Assembly: GCA_963457665.1 (NCBI GenBank)
Contig: OY735233.1
Span: forward strand, 25,062,428 to 25,126,427
Length of the DNA: 64,000 nucleotides
Source: Thysanoteuthis rhombus
Lineage: Eukaryota; Mollusca; Cephalopoda; Oegopsida; Thysanoteuthidae
Direction: 5' to 3'
Part shown: one piece after another, positions 42,699 to 53,447 of the stretch
Position numbering within the stretch: the first letter of the stretch is position 1
Layout of the letters: every line of letters starts with the position of its first letter
Position numbers and translations under genes: made by a program
The notes under the pieces: generated by a model
Databases searched by the model: none
Told to the model about the DNA's origin: nothing
The model's input: only the letters and a program-made list of their open reading frames with translations

Positions 42699-42740
42699 TA
42701 TTGTCATGCGTACGGTATGAGGGCGTCCACAAGAATCCTG
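42699..42740 (+). CDS. Candidate 42-bp microexon, phase-compatible with the WSC exon
   Basis: The acceptor context TTTCTTTCATGTGCCAG ends at 42698, and the donor GTGAGT at 42741 follows CCTG. The length is 42 bp (14 codons). Entering in phase 1, as left by the WSC exon, it is open and reads VLSCVRYEGVHKNP, leaving in phase 1 again. Good splice signals and phase agreement support it. Its small size and lack of a recognisable motif mean it could be chance. A longer frame through this area (42600-43004) ignores the splice sites and looks non-coding. Confidence 0.25.
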
Positions 42741-43006
42741 GTGAGTTTTTTCTTTCTGGTTGAGGTAATTTCTTTGACTGGAATCGACTCCATTGGTGGT
42801 GGACCAAAGTTAGTCTATAGGGTGAGTGCAGGACGAATCCCCCAAGGCACAACACCAACCCCCACTCCGATTTTGATGAAATTTGGTAAACTTAAGTCAA
42901 AAAACATGTTTCCTAAATTTTTTAGGGTCATTTTGAGGTCAAGTGCTGACCTACTCGTTTTTGAAATCGTCATAATGTTTTTCCTGTTGGTTGTAGCTAT
43001 ATAAAA

Positions 43007-43012
43007 GTGTAC

Positions 43013-43045
<33 letters not shown>

Positions 43046-43136
43046 CAATCAGATAATCTATCCAAATTTCGTTTAATGATAATAATAAAATGTTTTTTCA
43101 CATTTTTGGAATGTACAGATAATTCTGATTCCAAAT

Positions 43137-43192
<56 letters not shown>
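43007..43192. repeat. Two (TA)n microsatellites
   Basis: TA runs at about 43017-43045 and 43145-43192. Confidence 0.95.
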
Positions 43193-43195
<3 letters not shown>

Positions 43196-43800
43196 TATTA
43201 TAATAATTGATAATTGTTTCAACCATAAACAGCAGTTTCATGTTATAACAACTCTTCAGTGTGGCTATAGACTATCCAGTGCATATATATACATATGTAT
43301 ACTTAAACATAGCTAAGACAAATAGGGGAAAAATTATGTCAATTTGAAAAATGAGAGGACAATGTTTGCCTTCAAAATGATTTTGTCTGTAACATTTGAA
43401 CAATTGGTCAAATTTTGCTAAACTAAAAGGGAATCAAGTTTTTTCTGCCCCTAATTTACCCAAATGCAAAATTTCAGCAAAATCAAAGAGGTTGGTGTTA
43501 TTTTCCCTTGTTTCGGAGGGTGATTTGTCCTGGGATGATCCCTTTATCTCTCTTCAAATTCTTTGTCTTATCACTCTAGTCCTTCTGAACTCTCGGTTAA
43601 TTCTGTACTTCTGTGACAAATCACTTTTTGAACAATGGATTTGGCTTAGTCAGACTATTTTCCTTGTCTTTGTTCTTTAATTTTACAATTTCTTTGGCCA
43701 TTTACCTTTCAGCCTCTAAGTGTCTTTTTTGTTTTGAAATGTAGAATCTGGTTCTAGGGAAACATCTATCTCCTCAATTTCACATCATGTCTGGTTTTTG
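43193..43800. other. No gene seen
   Basis: AT-rich sequence. A 94-codon frame (43396-43680) lacks any domain signature. Confidence 0.5.
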
Positions 43801-44100
43801 CACCTCTGGTTTGGGGATTGTCTACCCTTGACTCCTGAGATCTCGAGGTTTTGGGGATTGTCTACCCTTGACCCCTGAGATCTCGAGGTTTTGGGGATTA
43901 TCTACCCTTGACCTTTGCACCTCTATGTTTTGATGATTTTTTACCTTTGACCCCCTGAGACCTCCAGGCTTTGGGGATTTTCTACCCTTAACTTCTGCAG
44001 TTCTATTCTTTGGGGATCGTCTACCTTTGACCTCTGCATTTCTGTGTTTTAGGGATTGTCTACCTTTGACCTCTGCACCTCTGTTTCTGCTGCAGGGGTC
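43801..44100. repeat. 40-bp minisatellite, about 7 units
   Basis: TTGGGGATTGTCTACCCTTG starts units at 43811 and 43851, with diverged units at about 43891, 43931, 43971, 44011 and 44050. The CTGAGATCTCGAG part is replaced by CTGCA.CTCT variants in later units. On the minus strand the frame stays open as EVKGRQSPK-like repeats, but the 40-bp period is not a multiple of three. Confidence 0.93.
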
Positions 44101-44413
44101 AATGAGAGACATTTGAAAAAACAGGCACAAAAAACCTTCACATAAAAAATCTTGCTTCCTCCCCTCCCTTCCAAAACGTCATGATCCATTGTGGCAGGGT
44201 AAGGCCTACCATCTCCCAGGTCTCTCACTTTGTTGGGAAAAGTTATATCCAATCAGGACTGTAAAGGATGATCACTGATATTAATCTATTCACTCTCCTC
44301 TCTTCTCTTGCCTGTTTTTGCCAAATTGCAGACCAAAGGTTTTTTAATCTAAGCAAAATCAAACTTTTTGACCTCCAAATAAGTAAATTTGGTGAATAGA
44401 CGATTTCATTGAG

Positions 44414-44685
44414 TCATCGTCCTTTTAGCATCTTTCGTTGGACGTAGATCTCCTCCAAGACCTACCTATTGTGAGTGTCACAAAGTCAGTACTTTTTGAA
44501 CTTGTCTAGTCTGTCATGCCATCTCATATTTTGCTGGCGTCGTGATGTCCAATGGTTACCTGACATTCTTACTACATGACCAGCCCATTGCCATTTCAGT
44601 TTTCTCATGGATTCTATATCTCTGAGTTTTCTATAATGTGCTGTTTTATGGTCTCTCTATGGAATGTTGGGTATGATATATCAAC
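44414..44685 (-). mobile_element. RTE-type LINE, 3' fragment (copy 6, inverted)
   Basis: Complements of the C-terminal coding blocks in order, from the GTCATCGTCCTTTTAGCATC end to the GGTCTCTCTATGGAATGTTG block. It is strongly diverged and lacks a clean (TGA)n tail. Confidence 0.75.
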
Positions 44686-44999
44686 AATAGAATGAAAAAA
44701 AAATCATTTTGCGGGGAGGGGCAAGAAGAGCCTTGCACCACTATCCCCTCAAAAAAATTGCCTCCTGCACCAATCGGGAGTGTATGCACCACAGGTAAGA
44801 ACCACTTCCCCATTTTTTCCTCTTGATCATCTGATTAACAGCATAAATGTAAACTAAATTGAGTCGTTGTGCTCCTCATGACAAAGTAAGAAGATGCATC
44901 CTGTTTTCTGCACCTTTTAAACTTCCTCCTTATGTCGTCGGAAGCAAGTTTCCCCTCGTACACAATCTGAAACAAATTTTTGTCTTATTTTTTTAAAGA

Positions 45000-45508
45000 A
45001 ACTGTCAGCCCAAACTGTCAACATAGGTTTCCTCAGTTTTTAAGTCGGTCAGGCTGACTGGCTATCATGTGTAGTCTGCACCAATGAAGCTATAGTCAGC
45101 ACCAACATAAGTTTCTTCAGTTTTTTCGTTGGTCTGGCTGGCCACGTATCTATCAGATGTCTAGTGGGCTGAAAATTTTGACATTTATTCCTCAATCTGT
45201 CTTGAAAAAAACATTTTTTAAGGGTTTTCTTTCAATTCCCACCCCTCAAATGAAAGGGTGTTCAATCTGTGATCTAAATTTATTAAATTGGTCCCTGTTT
45301 TATGTTCCAGCATCATTCACACTTGTTTTGTTTTCATTTTTGAAGATTCAGACTTTTCTTTAGAGATCACTGCTGAATAAAAGGTGAGAGAAGTAATCCA
45401 TTAATCACCCTTTTTATCAATTCCTTATTTGATCATCCGCAATATGGCATACTGTCACAAGGAATTGTTCACATGATGATTTCTTTTGAGTGACTAACCA
45501 GACCTGTT
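45000..45508 (+). repeat. Family A repeat with duplicated 5' segment
   Basis: The 5' motif (AACATAGGTTTCCTCAGTTT) occurs twice (about 45018 and 45107). The rest of the family follows and it ends GAGTGACTAACCAGACCTG. Confidence 0.88.
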
Positions 45509-45794
45509 TTTTGGGGGGTGGGGTTGGGATGATTGCTTACAAAATACTGAGTAGAGAAAGAAAGAAGAAAAAACAAGTAATAATTCAATTTCGAGAGTTT
45601 TCTCACTTTCTACTCGTTCTGTTCTGCATTTAAGTGGTTGTGTGCTTGCTTCCCTCCAAAAAGCATCCTCAAAGATGAACATTTTTCAGACCCGTTACTG
45701 CCACTGACAACAATCCATTATCTTTGCGATGAATTCTAGGGAAAATTACCCATAAAAACTCTTTCTATGAATAGAATCACAAAAATAATTATAA

Positions 45795-46095
45795 TCGCAA
45801 ACTTATAAAACAGTTCCCCAAGTCAAAGACCGAACTGCGCTGGCAATTGGAGGAGACCCGAACACGCCCATTCTAGTCTACTACTACACCTTCAAATAGG
45901 GGAGGGGCACGACTCAATTCCTAATTTTTTCCATCCGAATCACACAGCTTAGAGTGTACTTAATTAGCTGCTGAGTTCACCAAGAAATCTTTCCTAATGA
46001 AATGTTTTCCACACTCTTCACTAATACAGGGAATCAAACCCTTCTACGTGGGAGGCAGACGTGTTAAACATTGCAGCTTCTAGGCTGACCTACAG
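45795..46095 (-). repeat. tRNA-derived SINE, inverted
   Basis: Read on the minus strand, an A-box-like region (complement of about 46062-46088) is followed by a B-box-like GGGTTTGATTCCC (complement of 46029-46041). A body follows containing the complement of TTAATTAGCTGCTGAG (about 45960-45976). The same body motif occurs in the SINE at 50165-50400, so the two belong to one family. Confidence 0.65.
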
Positions 46096-46239
46096 TTCCT
46101 ATGACTTGTATTATCACTCAATATATTGCACTATAAAGAAGGTACATGAAAAAACATTTATTGGGCTTCCGGAAAACCAGAATTATGTAGTTCTCCAGCA
46201 GCGACACGTTTTAATTTTCGTGGCATTGTTGAATTGTCT

Positions 46240-46566
46240 TCAGGTAACCTAAAATTTGCTGATATCATTCTTTTTGCGAAAAAAAACCTTCTTGATTAAT
46301 GCTAGACGAGCTGAATGTAGAAAACAAGAAAGTTCAACAACACGTGAACTTGAAAGTAAATCAAATGTCATGGACAACAAACATAACACGAAATTCCAAA
46401 TCAAAAATGGGTATCTGAAAAAAGTAGACCATTCCAGAGATCATAAGAGAGCAAAATATATAAGAGGAGAAACGGGAGTTGGGATAGCATAGAACCCATT
46501 AGAAAACTCAAATGGCAATGGGCTGGTCATGTTGCAAGAATGGCAGACAACCAATGGACATCACAC
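46240..46566 (+). mobile_element. RTE-type LINE, fragment with remnant RT catalytic box (copy 7)
   Basis: Begins at an NLKFADIILFAK-like stretch. This is the RT motif L.FADDI..FA with one aspartate codon lost. A shortened KSNVMDNKHNT...KVDH block follows, then an abrupt jump to RDHKRAKYIR, then the QWAGHVARMADN coding block. The roughly 100 codons normally between KVDH and RDHK are deleted. It breaks off after GGACATCACA with no (TGA)n tail. Confidence 0.75.
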
Positions 46567-46754
46567 TGGATTAATTTGTATATATTACTTTGTTTTCTTT
46601 TCATAGTATAATTTGTATTCTATGTTCTAGTTGAACTCTAGTCCAAATAGATTTTGTTTGTCTCCCTATAACAATGATAAAAAGAACAATCCTCACCAAA
46701 ATTAAGGGAGTACCCTCATGACTATTTGACATTCATATCACATTAAGCCAAACC

Positions 46755-46860
46755 TATGTATAAAAATTACCATTCCCCTACCGCGATTTGAAACCACAAC
46801 TAAGTGATTGGTAGGCGGCTATCTGACAAACTCAGCTAAACTGATAAGTCTGATATGACT
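46755..46860 (-). repeat. tRNA-like SINE head, inverted
   Basis: The minus strand reads TAGCTGAGTTTGTCAGATAG (A-box-like), then about 30 bp later GTGGTTTCAAATCGCGG (B-box-like), then GGTAGGGG. It has tRNA architecture but acceptor stem pairing is not evident, so it is a SINE rather than a tRNA gene. Confidence 0.5.
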
Positions 46861-46864
46861 ACTA

Positions 46865-46955
46865 ATTTATTTACCATACAAAAGTTGCAGTAATCATCTT
46901 CAGTCGGAATCGAAGTAGGAGTGGAGTTTGGCCATGCAGCAGACAGGCTTGTAAG
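46865..46955 (+). repeat. SINE-like remnant, second copy of 6840-6945
   Basis: ACAAAAGTTGCAGTAATCAT, CTTCAGTCGGAAT and GGAGTGGAGTTTGG parallel the remnant at 6840-6945. Confidence 0.45.
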
Positions 46956-47281
46956 AATTTCAAGTAGATTAATGAAGAAGTGGATTCATTTGTGATTGTT
47001 AAATAAGATTTTAATTCTTTTCTCCTCCTCCTCTTACTCTACTCTCTCTTTTGGCTGCATGGCCTCCTCCCCCTTCTCATCTTGTCTTTAGTTTTTGTTA
47101 ATCTCCTCAACCCTCCCCCCCCCAAACTTCTAAGACTCTCTCCCGTCCTCCTCTTCTGATTCTCTCCTCTCTCTCCCTCTCTTGGCACTTTCCCCTCATA
47201 TCATTTTGACACACCCTCCCTCCAATTCTTTTATCCATGCTTAACCCCCCCTCTTCTCTTTCTCTCTTTTTCTCTTGAAAG

Positions 47282-47379
47282 AACGTCACCTTTGCACACA
47301 TGGAATCATCCATTTCTTCAAAACTTGACGTGTAAGATTCATATGTCAACGTTTGTATGCCTGTGTTCACATCTACGTG
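47282..47379 (+). CDS. Candidate internal exon (98 bp), weakly supported
   Basis: Preceded by a very strong pyrimidine tract (TCTCTTTTTCTCTTGAAAG) and followed by a GTAAGTG donor at 47380. Only one frame is open. It needs one base to complete a codon on entry and leaves one base over. It reads TSPLHTWNHPFLQ and then NLTC.IHMST, with an N-glycosylation sequon and cysteines. The entry phase does not fit the exit phase of 41375-41542 or 42699-42740 directly. The pyrimidine tract belongs to a CT-rich stretch, so the splice signals may be fortuitous. Confidence 0.2.
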
Positions 47380-47759
47380 GTAAGTGCACGAGATCCCCCC
47401 CCCCGCCCGATCCTTTCCGAATCAATAACTCAACTTGCTCAGTGCCCCTAGTTTTTCTATTTTACCCTACCCCTAAATGACATCCTGGCTTTGGTGTAAA
47501 TACGTCTCGAACTCCTGGCATCTAAACCATCACAAAGGATGCCAGATTTCTACTTGACCCTGGAAGCCCACAACCTCCCCTCTCTAGCTAACCGACGCTC
47601 TGCTAAATTACATCCTTCTTTGGCATAACCAGGCCATTTGGACAATATCAAAGACTGCTTTATCCTCTGAGAACCTTGGATGAAAGTCTTCGGCGACTGC
47701 TGGTCATATACGTATTCAGATTTGTTGATGTTTTGGAATAAGGTATTAATTCATTGCCT

Positions 47760-48115
47760 GCAGAAAGTTATCAAGAGTGATAGTTATCCATTGCAAGATA
47801 AAAGCCCTTGCTCACAAGTAGAACTGAATGGCCATCAATCATGGTGTTGGAGAGTAATAGTTATTCGTAGCAAAAATAAAAACCTTTGACTCTTGCAAGA
47901 TAATCCATCGCGTGTTATCCATCATAAGATAAAAGCCCCTGTACATTGCAAAATCATCCATTGTAAGTTACCCATCACAAGATAAAAGCCCTTGTACATT
48001 GCAAGATAGAAGCTCTTTACGATTGCGAGTTGTCTGTTGCAAGATAAAATCCCCTTGACCAATGCAAAATAACCCGTTGTGAGTTATCTATTGTAAGATA
48101 AAAGCCCTGAATCAC
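47760..48115. repeat. Degenerate ~55-60-bp tandem repeat
   Basis: Units carry a TTATCCAT/TTACCCAT motif, CA.AAGATAAAAGCCC.TG, and TTGCAAAAT/TTGCAAGAT. At least five imperfect units are present. No coding pattern. Confidence 0.85.
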
Positions 48116-48534
48116 TGATCAAACGGAGTAGCGATCAATTATTATAAAACAAAAAGTTTTATTGAGTTACTCTTGGAACTGTAATGATGGAAATTTCCGT
48201 CATTTTCTGGTACTTTTTATAATGCTTCTATTACTTGTCACTATTTCTAATCAGACTATAACACGTGTCAGGAAAGTCAGGTGTAGATTTTTTTATTGAA
48301 ATATTTCATAATCACGTGTCAGGCAGCGGCAGGTATAAAAAAAAAAGTACTGCAGTTCATGAGTTGTCATTATAGAGATTCGTGTATGTTGGTTCGTGGT
48401 AACAAGTTCTCTTTGCCATAGGCATGTTACCATTATCCTGAGTGGGGGGGGATATAATCAGAATGTATCTTGGCAGCGACCCTGTTATTTCATGTGGTTG
48501 CATTGTGTTAGCATTACATAAAACAATCATACTG
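48116..48534. other. No gene seen
   Basis: Contains a short direct repeat of CACGTGTCAGG (about 48262 and 48313). Nothing else is supported. Confidence 0.5.
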
Positions 48535-48690
48535 CACCATTATCCTTTATTGGAAATTTGGTTCGAACTTTCGAACTCCCTCAACCTTGGTACGAAGACC
48601 AGATCCAGGGTGGAGTAAGCAAATGCCCCGTTTACCCCTTCCCCCCAGCAGACGCCGAAGCTGTCTGCGTCTCTTCATTCTCTTTCTTAC
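48535..48690 (+). repeat. Family F repeat
   Basis: CATTATCCTTTATTGG, TCGAACTCCCTC, GAAGACCAGATCCAGGG, TGCCCCGTTTACCCC and CAGCAGACGCC match 53600-53785 and, inverted, 59285-59425. Confidence 0.65.
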
Positions 48691-48698
48691 ATAGTTCT

Positions 48699-48730
<32 letters not shown>

Positions 48731-48872
48731 ATGATCAGTGATGCAATATAATATAATGCAATATCCGATGTATGATGCGTTTATCTCATAGTGCTCGATT
48801 CATTCAACTTTGAATATTAAGTTGGTAACAGAGCAGAAACATAAACGTGTTTATGTAGCGAAACCTCATTCC

Positions 48873-48874
<2 letters not shown>

Positions 48875-48936
<62 letters not shown>
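48875..48936. repeat. (TA)n microsatellite
   Basis: A pure TA run of about 60 bp. A shorter TA run plus (GA)n lies at 48699-48732. Confidence 0.95.
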
Positions 48937-48937
<1 letters not shown>

Positions 48938-48999
48938 CGCTCAAAGTTGTTGCCCGTAGGTTGCAGCCGTCTCTCTGAAATGTCAGAATTGGCCTGACC

Positions 49000-49150
49000 C
49001 TAAATTGGCCTTTTGGGTCATCAGTGGTCGACGCTCTCTATCCTTTGTTCATTCTGTGGTCAAGTTACCCTTGTACCCAAATGTTCAACCCGTTGTATGC
49101 AACGGTTAAGAAGTCTATAGAATACGAAGTTAGTAACAAAGAAACGAACG
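49000..49150 (+). repeat. Family G repeat
   Basis: TTCATTCTGTGGTCAAGTTA, AAATGTTCAACCCGTTGTA, TGCAACGGTTAAGAAGTCTA and TAGAATACGAAGTTAG parallel 61590-61680. Confidence 0.55.
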
Positions 49151-49189
49151 GACTTTTTCTTTATTATGTGTGTGTGTTTGTCTGTGTGT

Positions 49190-49200
49190 ACGTTTGCGTG

Positions 49201-49256
<56 letters not shown>

Positions 49257-49257
49257 C
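49190..49257. repeat. (TA)n microsatellite
   Basis: A TA run with a short GT-rich lead-in. Confidence 0.95.
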
Positions 49258-50025
49258 AACTGGGGATATCTGTGTTTGTATGTGTGTAATTTTATCTTCC
49301 ATTGTTTTCTTTGATTTATACCTGGAAGTATATCTTTCATTTCGTATAGAAGATACCAAAAGATTATTTCAAATCTTAGCAACGGCACTTAGGTGAAATT
49401 CGAAAAAAAAAATCAATCTTTTGTTTCCTGGAGAAATTTACAGATTCCATCTTTCCACTCTCCTTCTAAGAGCACAAAATATCTAGAATCGGAGAAAAAA
49501 AAATTAAGTAGATATGTGCTGAGATGTACAAAATTCCAGTCAGGTTCATGAATAAAACGTAAAATAAAGCAAACTTTTTGTACAAAAGAAAAAAAATGTC
49601 TTAAGAAAGTGGGGAATTTTATTTATTTTATTTTTTCATAAGTGTGATTATTTCATTGGGATGTGTAGGTGGCCTAACAGTTGATGGCACAAAGAATAGA
49701 ATGGACTAACCAAATTCAAATTTTGATTGGGACTGTATGTTTTCACTTCTCACTAATGTCATTGCAAGAGGTATAAATTACTTATGACGAATGGAAAGCA
49801 CATAAATTTAAAAAAAAAAAAAAAGTTTTAAAATTTCTCTGTTAGGGTAGGAACTCTGCCCGCTGATTTCCTTCTCTATGACGCTTTCCTGCGATGGAGA
49901 GATATATTGATATTGCAAATATATATTACTGCTCTTCTGTCTTGGGCATCGGGCTAGCACGCCGGCCCGGTAGAAACCTACAACTGTTACAAACGATGCT
50001 TGGGTCTCCATGGATTATTTGAGAA
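49258..50025. other. No gene seen
   Basis: AT-rich sequence with an A-run at about 49810-49824. Confidence 0.45.
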
Positions 50026-50124
50026 ATGGACACAAAAATCATGGCCTCGTCACTCAAGAACAGTTTGCAACAACTGAATGAAAATTCACCAACAGATCCA
50101 TACAACGTGCATCTTCGAGAGTGA
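50026..50124 (+). CDS. Possible small ORF, 32 codons
   Basis: An ATG in favourable context (GAAATGG) opens a frame containing SLKNSLQQLNENSPTDPYNV and ending VHLRE before a TGA at 50122-50124. A second ATG five codons in (50041) also has a strong context. Composition is protein-like (Asn, Gln and Ser with a charged end) and the GC content is higher than the flanks. No family is recognised and no splice site is clear. It could be the 3' end of an exon or chance. Confidence 0.15.
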   Translation: MDTKIMASSLKNSLQQLNENSPTDPYNVHLRE

Positions 50125-50164
50125 ATCAATTAGTCCTTAGCTTGATTTAGTTATTAGCTGTCTC

Positions 50165-50400
50165 GAGACCAGGTCTTTATTCCTACAAGTTTTTGTCAGG
50201 ATGCAAGTCCACTGGAGGGATGCCTTAAACCTAATCGCACAGCTGACGATGTACTCAATTAGCTGCTGAGTGCTCAGGATAAATTGTCCTGATAAAGAGT
50301 TTTCCATACTCTCTGCTCATACCGAGAACAGAACTCAGGGATTTCCTGCACGTGAAGCAGATGTTCTAACCATTACATTATCCAAGCAGATTCCTAAAAG
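50165..50400 (-). repeat. tRNA-derived SINE, inverted, same family as 45795-46095
   Basis: Shares GCACAGCT.A.GATGTACT-like and CAATTAGCTGCTGAG with the 45795 copy. The minus-strand tRNA-like head lies at about 50320-50400, containing GGTTAGAACATCTGCTTCA. The B box is degenerate here. Confidence 0.6.
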
Positions 50401-51074
50401 GTTGAGGATGGCTGTGATATTTCGGCTTTTATTCTTATCATGCAAAGAAAGTTCCATTGTGTGGAAAAAAATGACTTTTTAAAACTTGCTTTGTTAAATA
50501 CCTTTTGTTTGAAGATAGAGAACGTCTTTATGACCTCAAAGAGAAAAATTGTTCTTTAAAAACGGTAAATGAACTGATTAAACTCAGATTCTAACAAACA
50601 AAAATATAATTTTTTAGATTTATTCAATTATGAGGGTATTCTCGGAGCACTATAGATATACTTTTAAAAATCAACCTGATTGTTTATTAGGTGCACAAGA
50701 AATCGAATGTCTCAGAATTCTTTGAAATGAAGCTCAAGATAATTTTTCAAAAGAAAACTCTGTCAATTTTTTTTATGGCCATTAACGTACACTTGATTTC
50801 CTTTGGCCGCAGTCACCATGAAGTCTTATTGTCCCCGACAGATATTTTCTTTATTCCTTAAGATGTTTCAATGAAATTTTGGGGGATGGCGAATTATGGC
50901 CGATCCGATTGTTTGTTTACTTTATGTTAGTCATTATTTCCTATCAAACAACTAATAGCAACTTTCTGTCTCTCTTATTCAACGGTTTTCTGCCGAGGAC
51001 CTCCGTAGTTCTGAGATATTTTTTTTTACTCCCATTCTATTTTGTTATCTATAATTACTTACTCTGGCAAATGA

Positions 51075-51408
51075 ACTTTTCGGTAATCCTTGCATATTTG
51101 GTCCTAAAATACCATAGAATTAAAACTGACAAAAGTAAGCCCCCTTGATGGCTAAAAAAGGATAGATTTTTCATTTTTCAGCTTACTGTATTACTGAATA
51201 TGTTACGTATGCTCCAAAATTCATAGAAATAATTTCGAGAACGATGTCTCAGATTTGAAGAGGAGTATCTTATAGTGAGGACCACAGCATTATTTGGAGC
51301 TTACATGAAAAGTTTTAGCTATAAAGTAAGCTGGAGATTTTTTTAAAAATCTAGCTATTTTTAGCCATCAAGGTGTTATATTTTCGTCCTTATAAGCAAG
51401 GATTACCA
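51075..51408. mobile_element. Long foldback (MITE-like) element with >100-bp inverted arms
   Basis: The left arm (about 51075-51222) contains GGTAATCCTTGCAT, CCTTGATGGCTAAAAA, AGATTTTT, CAGCTTACTGTATTA and TATGCTCCAAA. The right arm (about 51290-51408) contains their reverse complements in reverse order: TTTGGAGCTTACATG, AAGTAAGCT, AAAAATCTAGCTATTTTTAG, CCATCAAGG and AGCAAGGATTACC. The loop is about 70 bp. It is non-coding; the long open frame ending at 51148 is incidental. Confidence 0.8.
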
Positions 51409-51837
51409 AACTTTCCCCTCTTCCTCACTCACGCCCTCTCTCTCTCTCTCTCTCGAAAAAAAAAAAAAAATCAGTCCACAATATGATCTTTATTTCATTT
51501 TCATTTGATTAAGCAATGTCACCCGTTATTGAATCATTTTTTCACTAGTGTTTCTTTCATCTTATTTTAATTTGACTTTCATCACAGCCAATTTAACCAT
51601 CAGTCCACGCACGTTGGTGAACAGTGTGGCAAAACTCAAATTCACATCCTGTTTGCCTATTTCTTTTTTTCTCGTACCAGCTGCTCTGTCACCTAAGCTA
51701 CGAGAGCTTTTACAGAAGATCAAACAGTTGTAGACTGGCTGTCTTGGTAGTTGTGATGACAAGCAACTAAAACTAAAAATCACTCATAGAGTGTGCAGGA
51801 ACTTCGTAAGGGAAAAGTAATTATGCTTTGATCTGCT

Positions 51838-52270
51838 AAAACATTTGATCACTTCTTGTAGTTTATTGTCCACCCTTTCAACAAAACTTCATTGAAATTC
51901 TTTCAGAACTTCTGGAGATAATGTATGGACAGACATGAACTTCTATCATTTATGGTGTTGACATATAACTACTATGTAGGAGATATAATAGTCGAGGGGT
52001 ACGCATCAAAATTTGATCATTTTTCTGTAGCCTTTTTGTCCACCTCATCAATAAAATTCATTGAAATTTAATCGAAACTCTTGGAGATAATGTGTGGACA
52101 GTCTTGGGTATAAGCATTAATGTATTTATAAGAAATGGAGAAAAATCTCTTAATCAGAGGTTGGGCCCAAAATTTAACCATTCCGTACTCTATTGCCTTT
52201 CTTTTCTCAAAATTTTCATTGAAATTTACTGGGTACTTTCAGAGATATTGCGTGAACAGACGGACATAAC
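51838..52270. repeat. Three imperfect tandem units related to family H
   Basis: Units at about 51838-51935, 52007-52100 and 52165-52265 each contain AAATTTGATCA/TAACCAT, TTTGTCCACC-like, TTCATTGAAATT and CT.GGAGATAATG/GAGATATTG. Spacing is about 165 bp. Confidence 0.7.
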
Positions 52271-52559
52271 CGAATACATGATGTTTCAGATGTCTGTCTG
52301 TTCTCTTTAGAATTCAAATTACCAAAGTTTTGCAAACTGAAGCAAAAGTTATGAAAACTCTTCAATTCACAAATGACCCTATTTTTTCTTGTTTGTTTAT
52401 TATTGAAAGTTTTGTTAGAATAAAAGCGTTAAACATCTGGAAATGGTTTTTGTAGCATTATCTGCTGTCGTCTGCAGCGAAGGAATGAATGGCGATCTTG
52501 TCAAAACTGCACTAAAAATAATTTACTTATTATAAATGTTTATGTTATGGTCAAGTGTT

Positions 52560-53432
52560 ATTGACCTTCCTCTTGCTCTCTCCCTCTCTCTGCGCTGTGC
52601 TCTTGACTCGCAATCTCTCTCTCTCTATTTATATGTATCTCATTACACTGCGCTCTTTTGACTCTTGCGCCTCTCTCCCTCTACATTGTACTATTGTGTC
52701 CCTCCCCTTCTCACACTCTTACACTGTACTCCTGCCCCCCATACTTCTCTTTACACTGTGTTCTTGTCCCCTTCTCTTTACTCTATGCTCATGTGTCTCT
52801 CCTCCCTCTCTCTCTCTCTTTACACTGTGCTCTTTTGCCCCATCCCTTCTCTCTCTCTTTACAGTGCTATTTTGTCCGTCCCTCACTGTCTTTACTCTGT
52901 GTTCGTATGTCCCTCACCCTCTCTTCCTTTACTGTGTTATGTCCTTCCTTCCCTCTCTTCACACTGTGCTCTCGTGGCTCCTCCCTCTCTTTACACTGTG
53001 CTCTCGTGGCTCCTCCCTCTCTTTACACTGTGCTCTCGTGGCTCCTCCCTCTCTTTACACTGTGCTCTCGTGGCTCCTCCCTCTCTTTACACTGTGCTCT
53101 CGTGGCTCCTCCCTCTCTTTACGCTGTGCTCTCGTGGCTCCTCCCTCTCTTTACGCTGTGCTCTCGTGGCTCCTCCCTCTCTTTACACTGTACTCTCGTG
53201 GCTCTTCCCTCTCTTTACACTTTGCTCTCGTGGCTCTTCCCTCTCTTTACATTGTGCTCTCATGGCTCCTCCTTCTCTTTACACTGTACTCTTTTCCCTC
53301 ATCCCTTTTACATTGTGCTCTTCCCCCCTCCCTTACACTATGCTCTTGTCTCCCCCTCCCGTCCACTTATATCCCTCTCTCTCTTTTTACTTTGCTTTTG
53401 TGTCCCTCCCTCCCTCTCCTTACTCTGTGTTG
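52560..53432. repeat. Pyrimidine-rich minisatellite, 32-bp unit
   Basis: CTCTCGTGGCTCCTCCCTC followed by TCTTTACACTGTG forms a 32-bp unit repeated about ten times from about 52966 to 53290. The flanks carry diverged versions. Open frames of 260-328 codons cross it because all three frames lack stops; they are not treated as a gene. Confidence 0.93.
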
Positions 53433-53447
53433 GCGTGTGACAAAAAG

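Noticed and set aside
42600..43004. 134-codon frame with hydrophobic segments
   Set aside because: It ignores good splice signals inside it (42698/42741), and the hydrophobic parts come from T-rich sequence. Only the 42-bp internal segment was kept as a candidate.
50879..51148. 89-codon hydrophobic frame resembling a membrane protein
   Set aside because: It extends into the left arm of the 51075-51408 foldback element, and the hydrophobicity follows from T-rich DNA.
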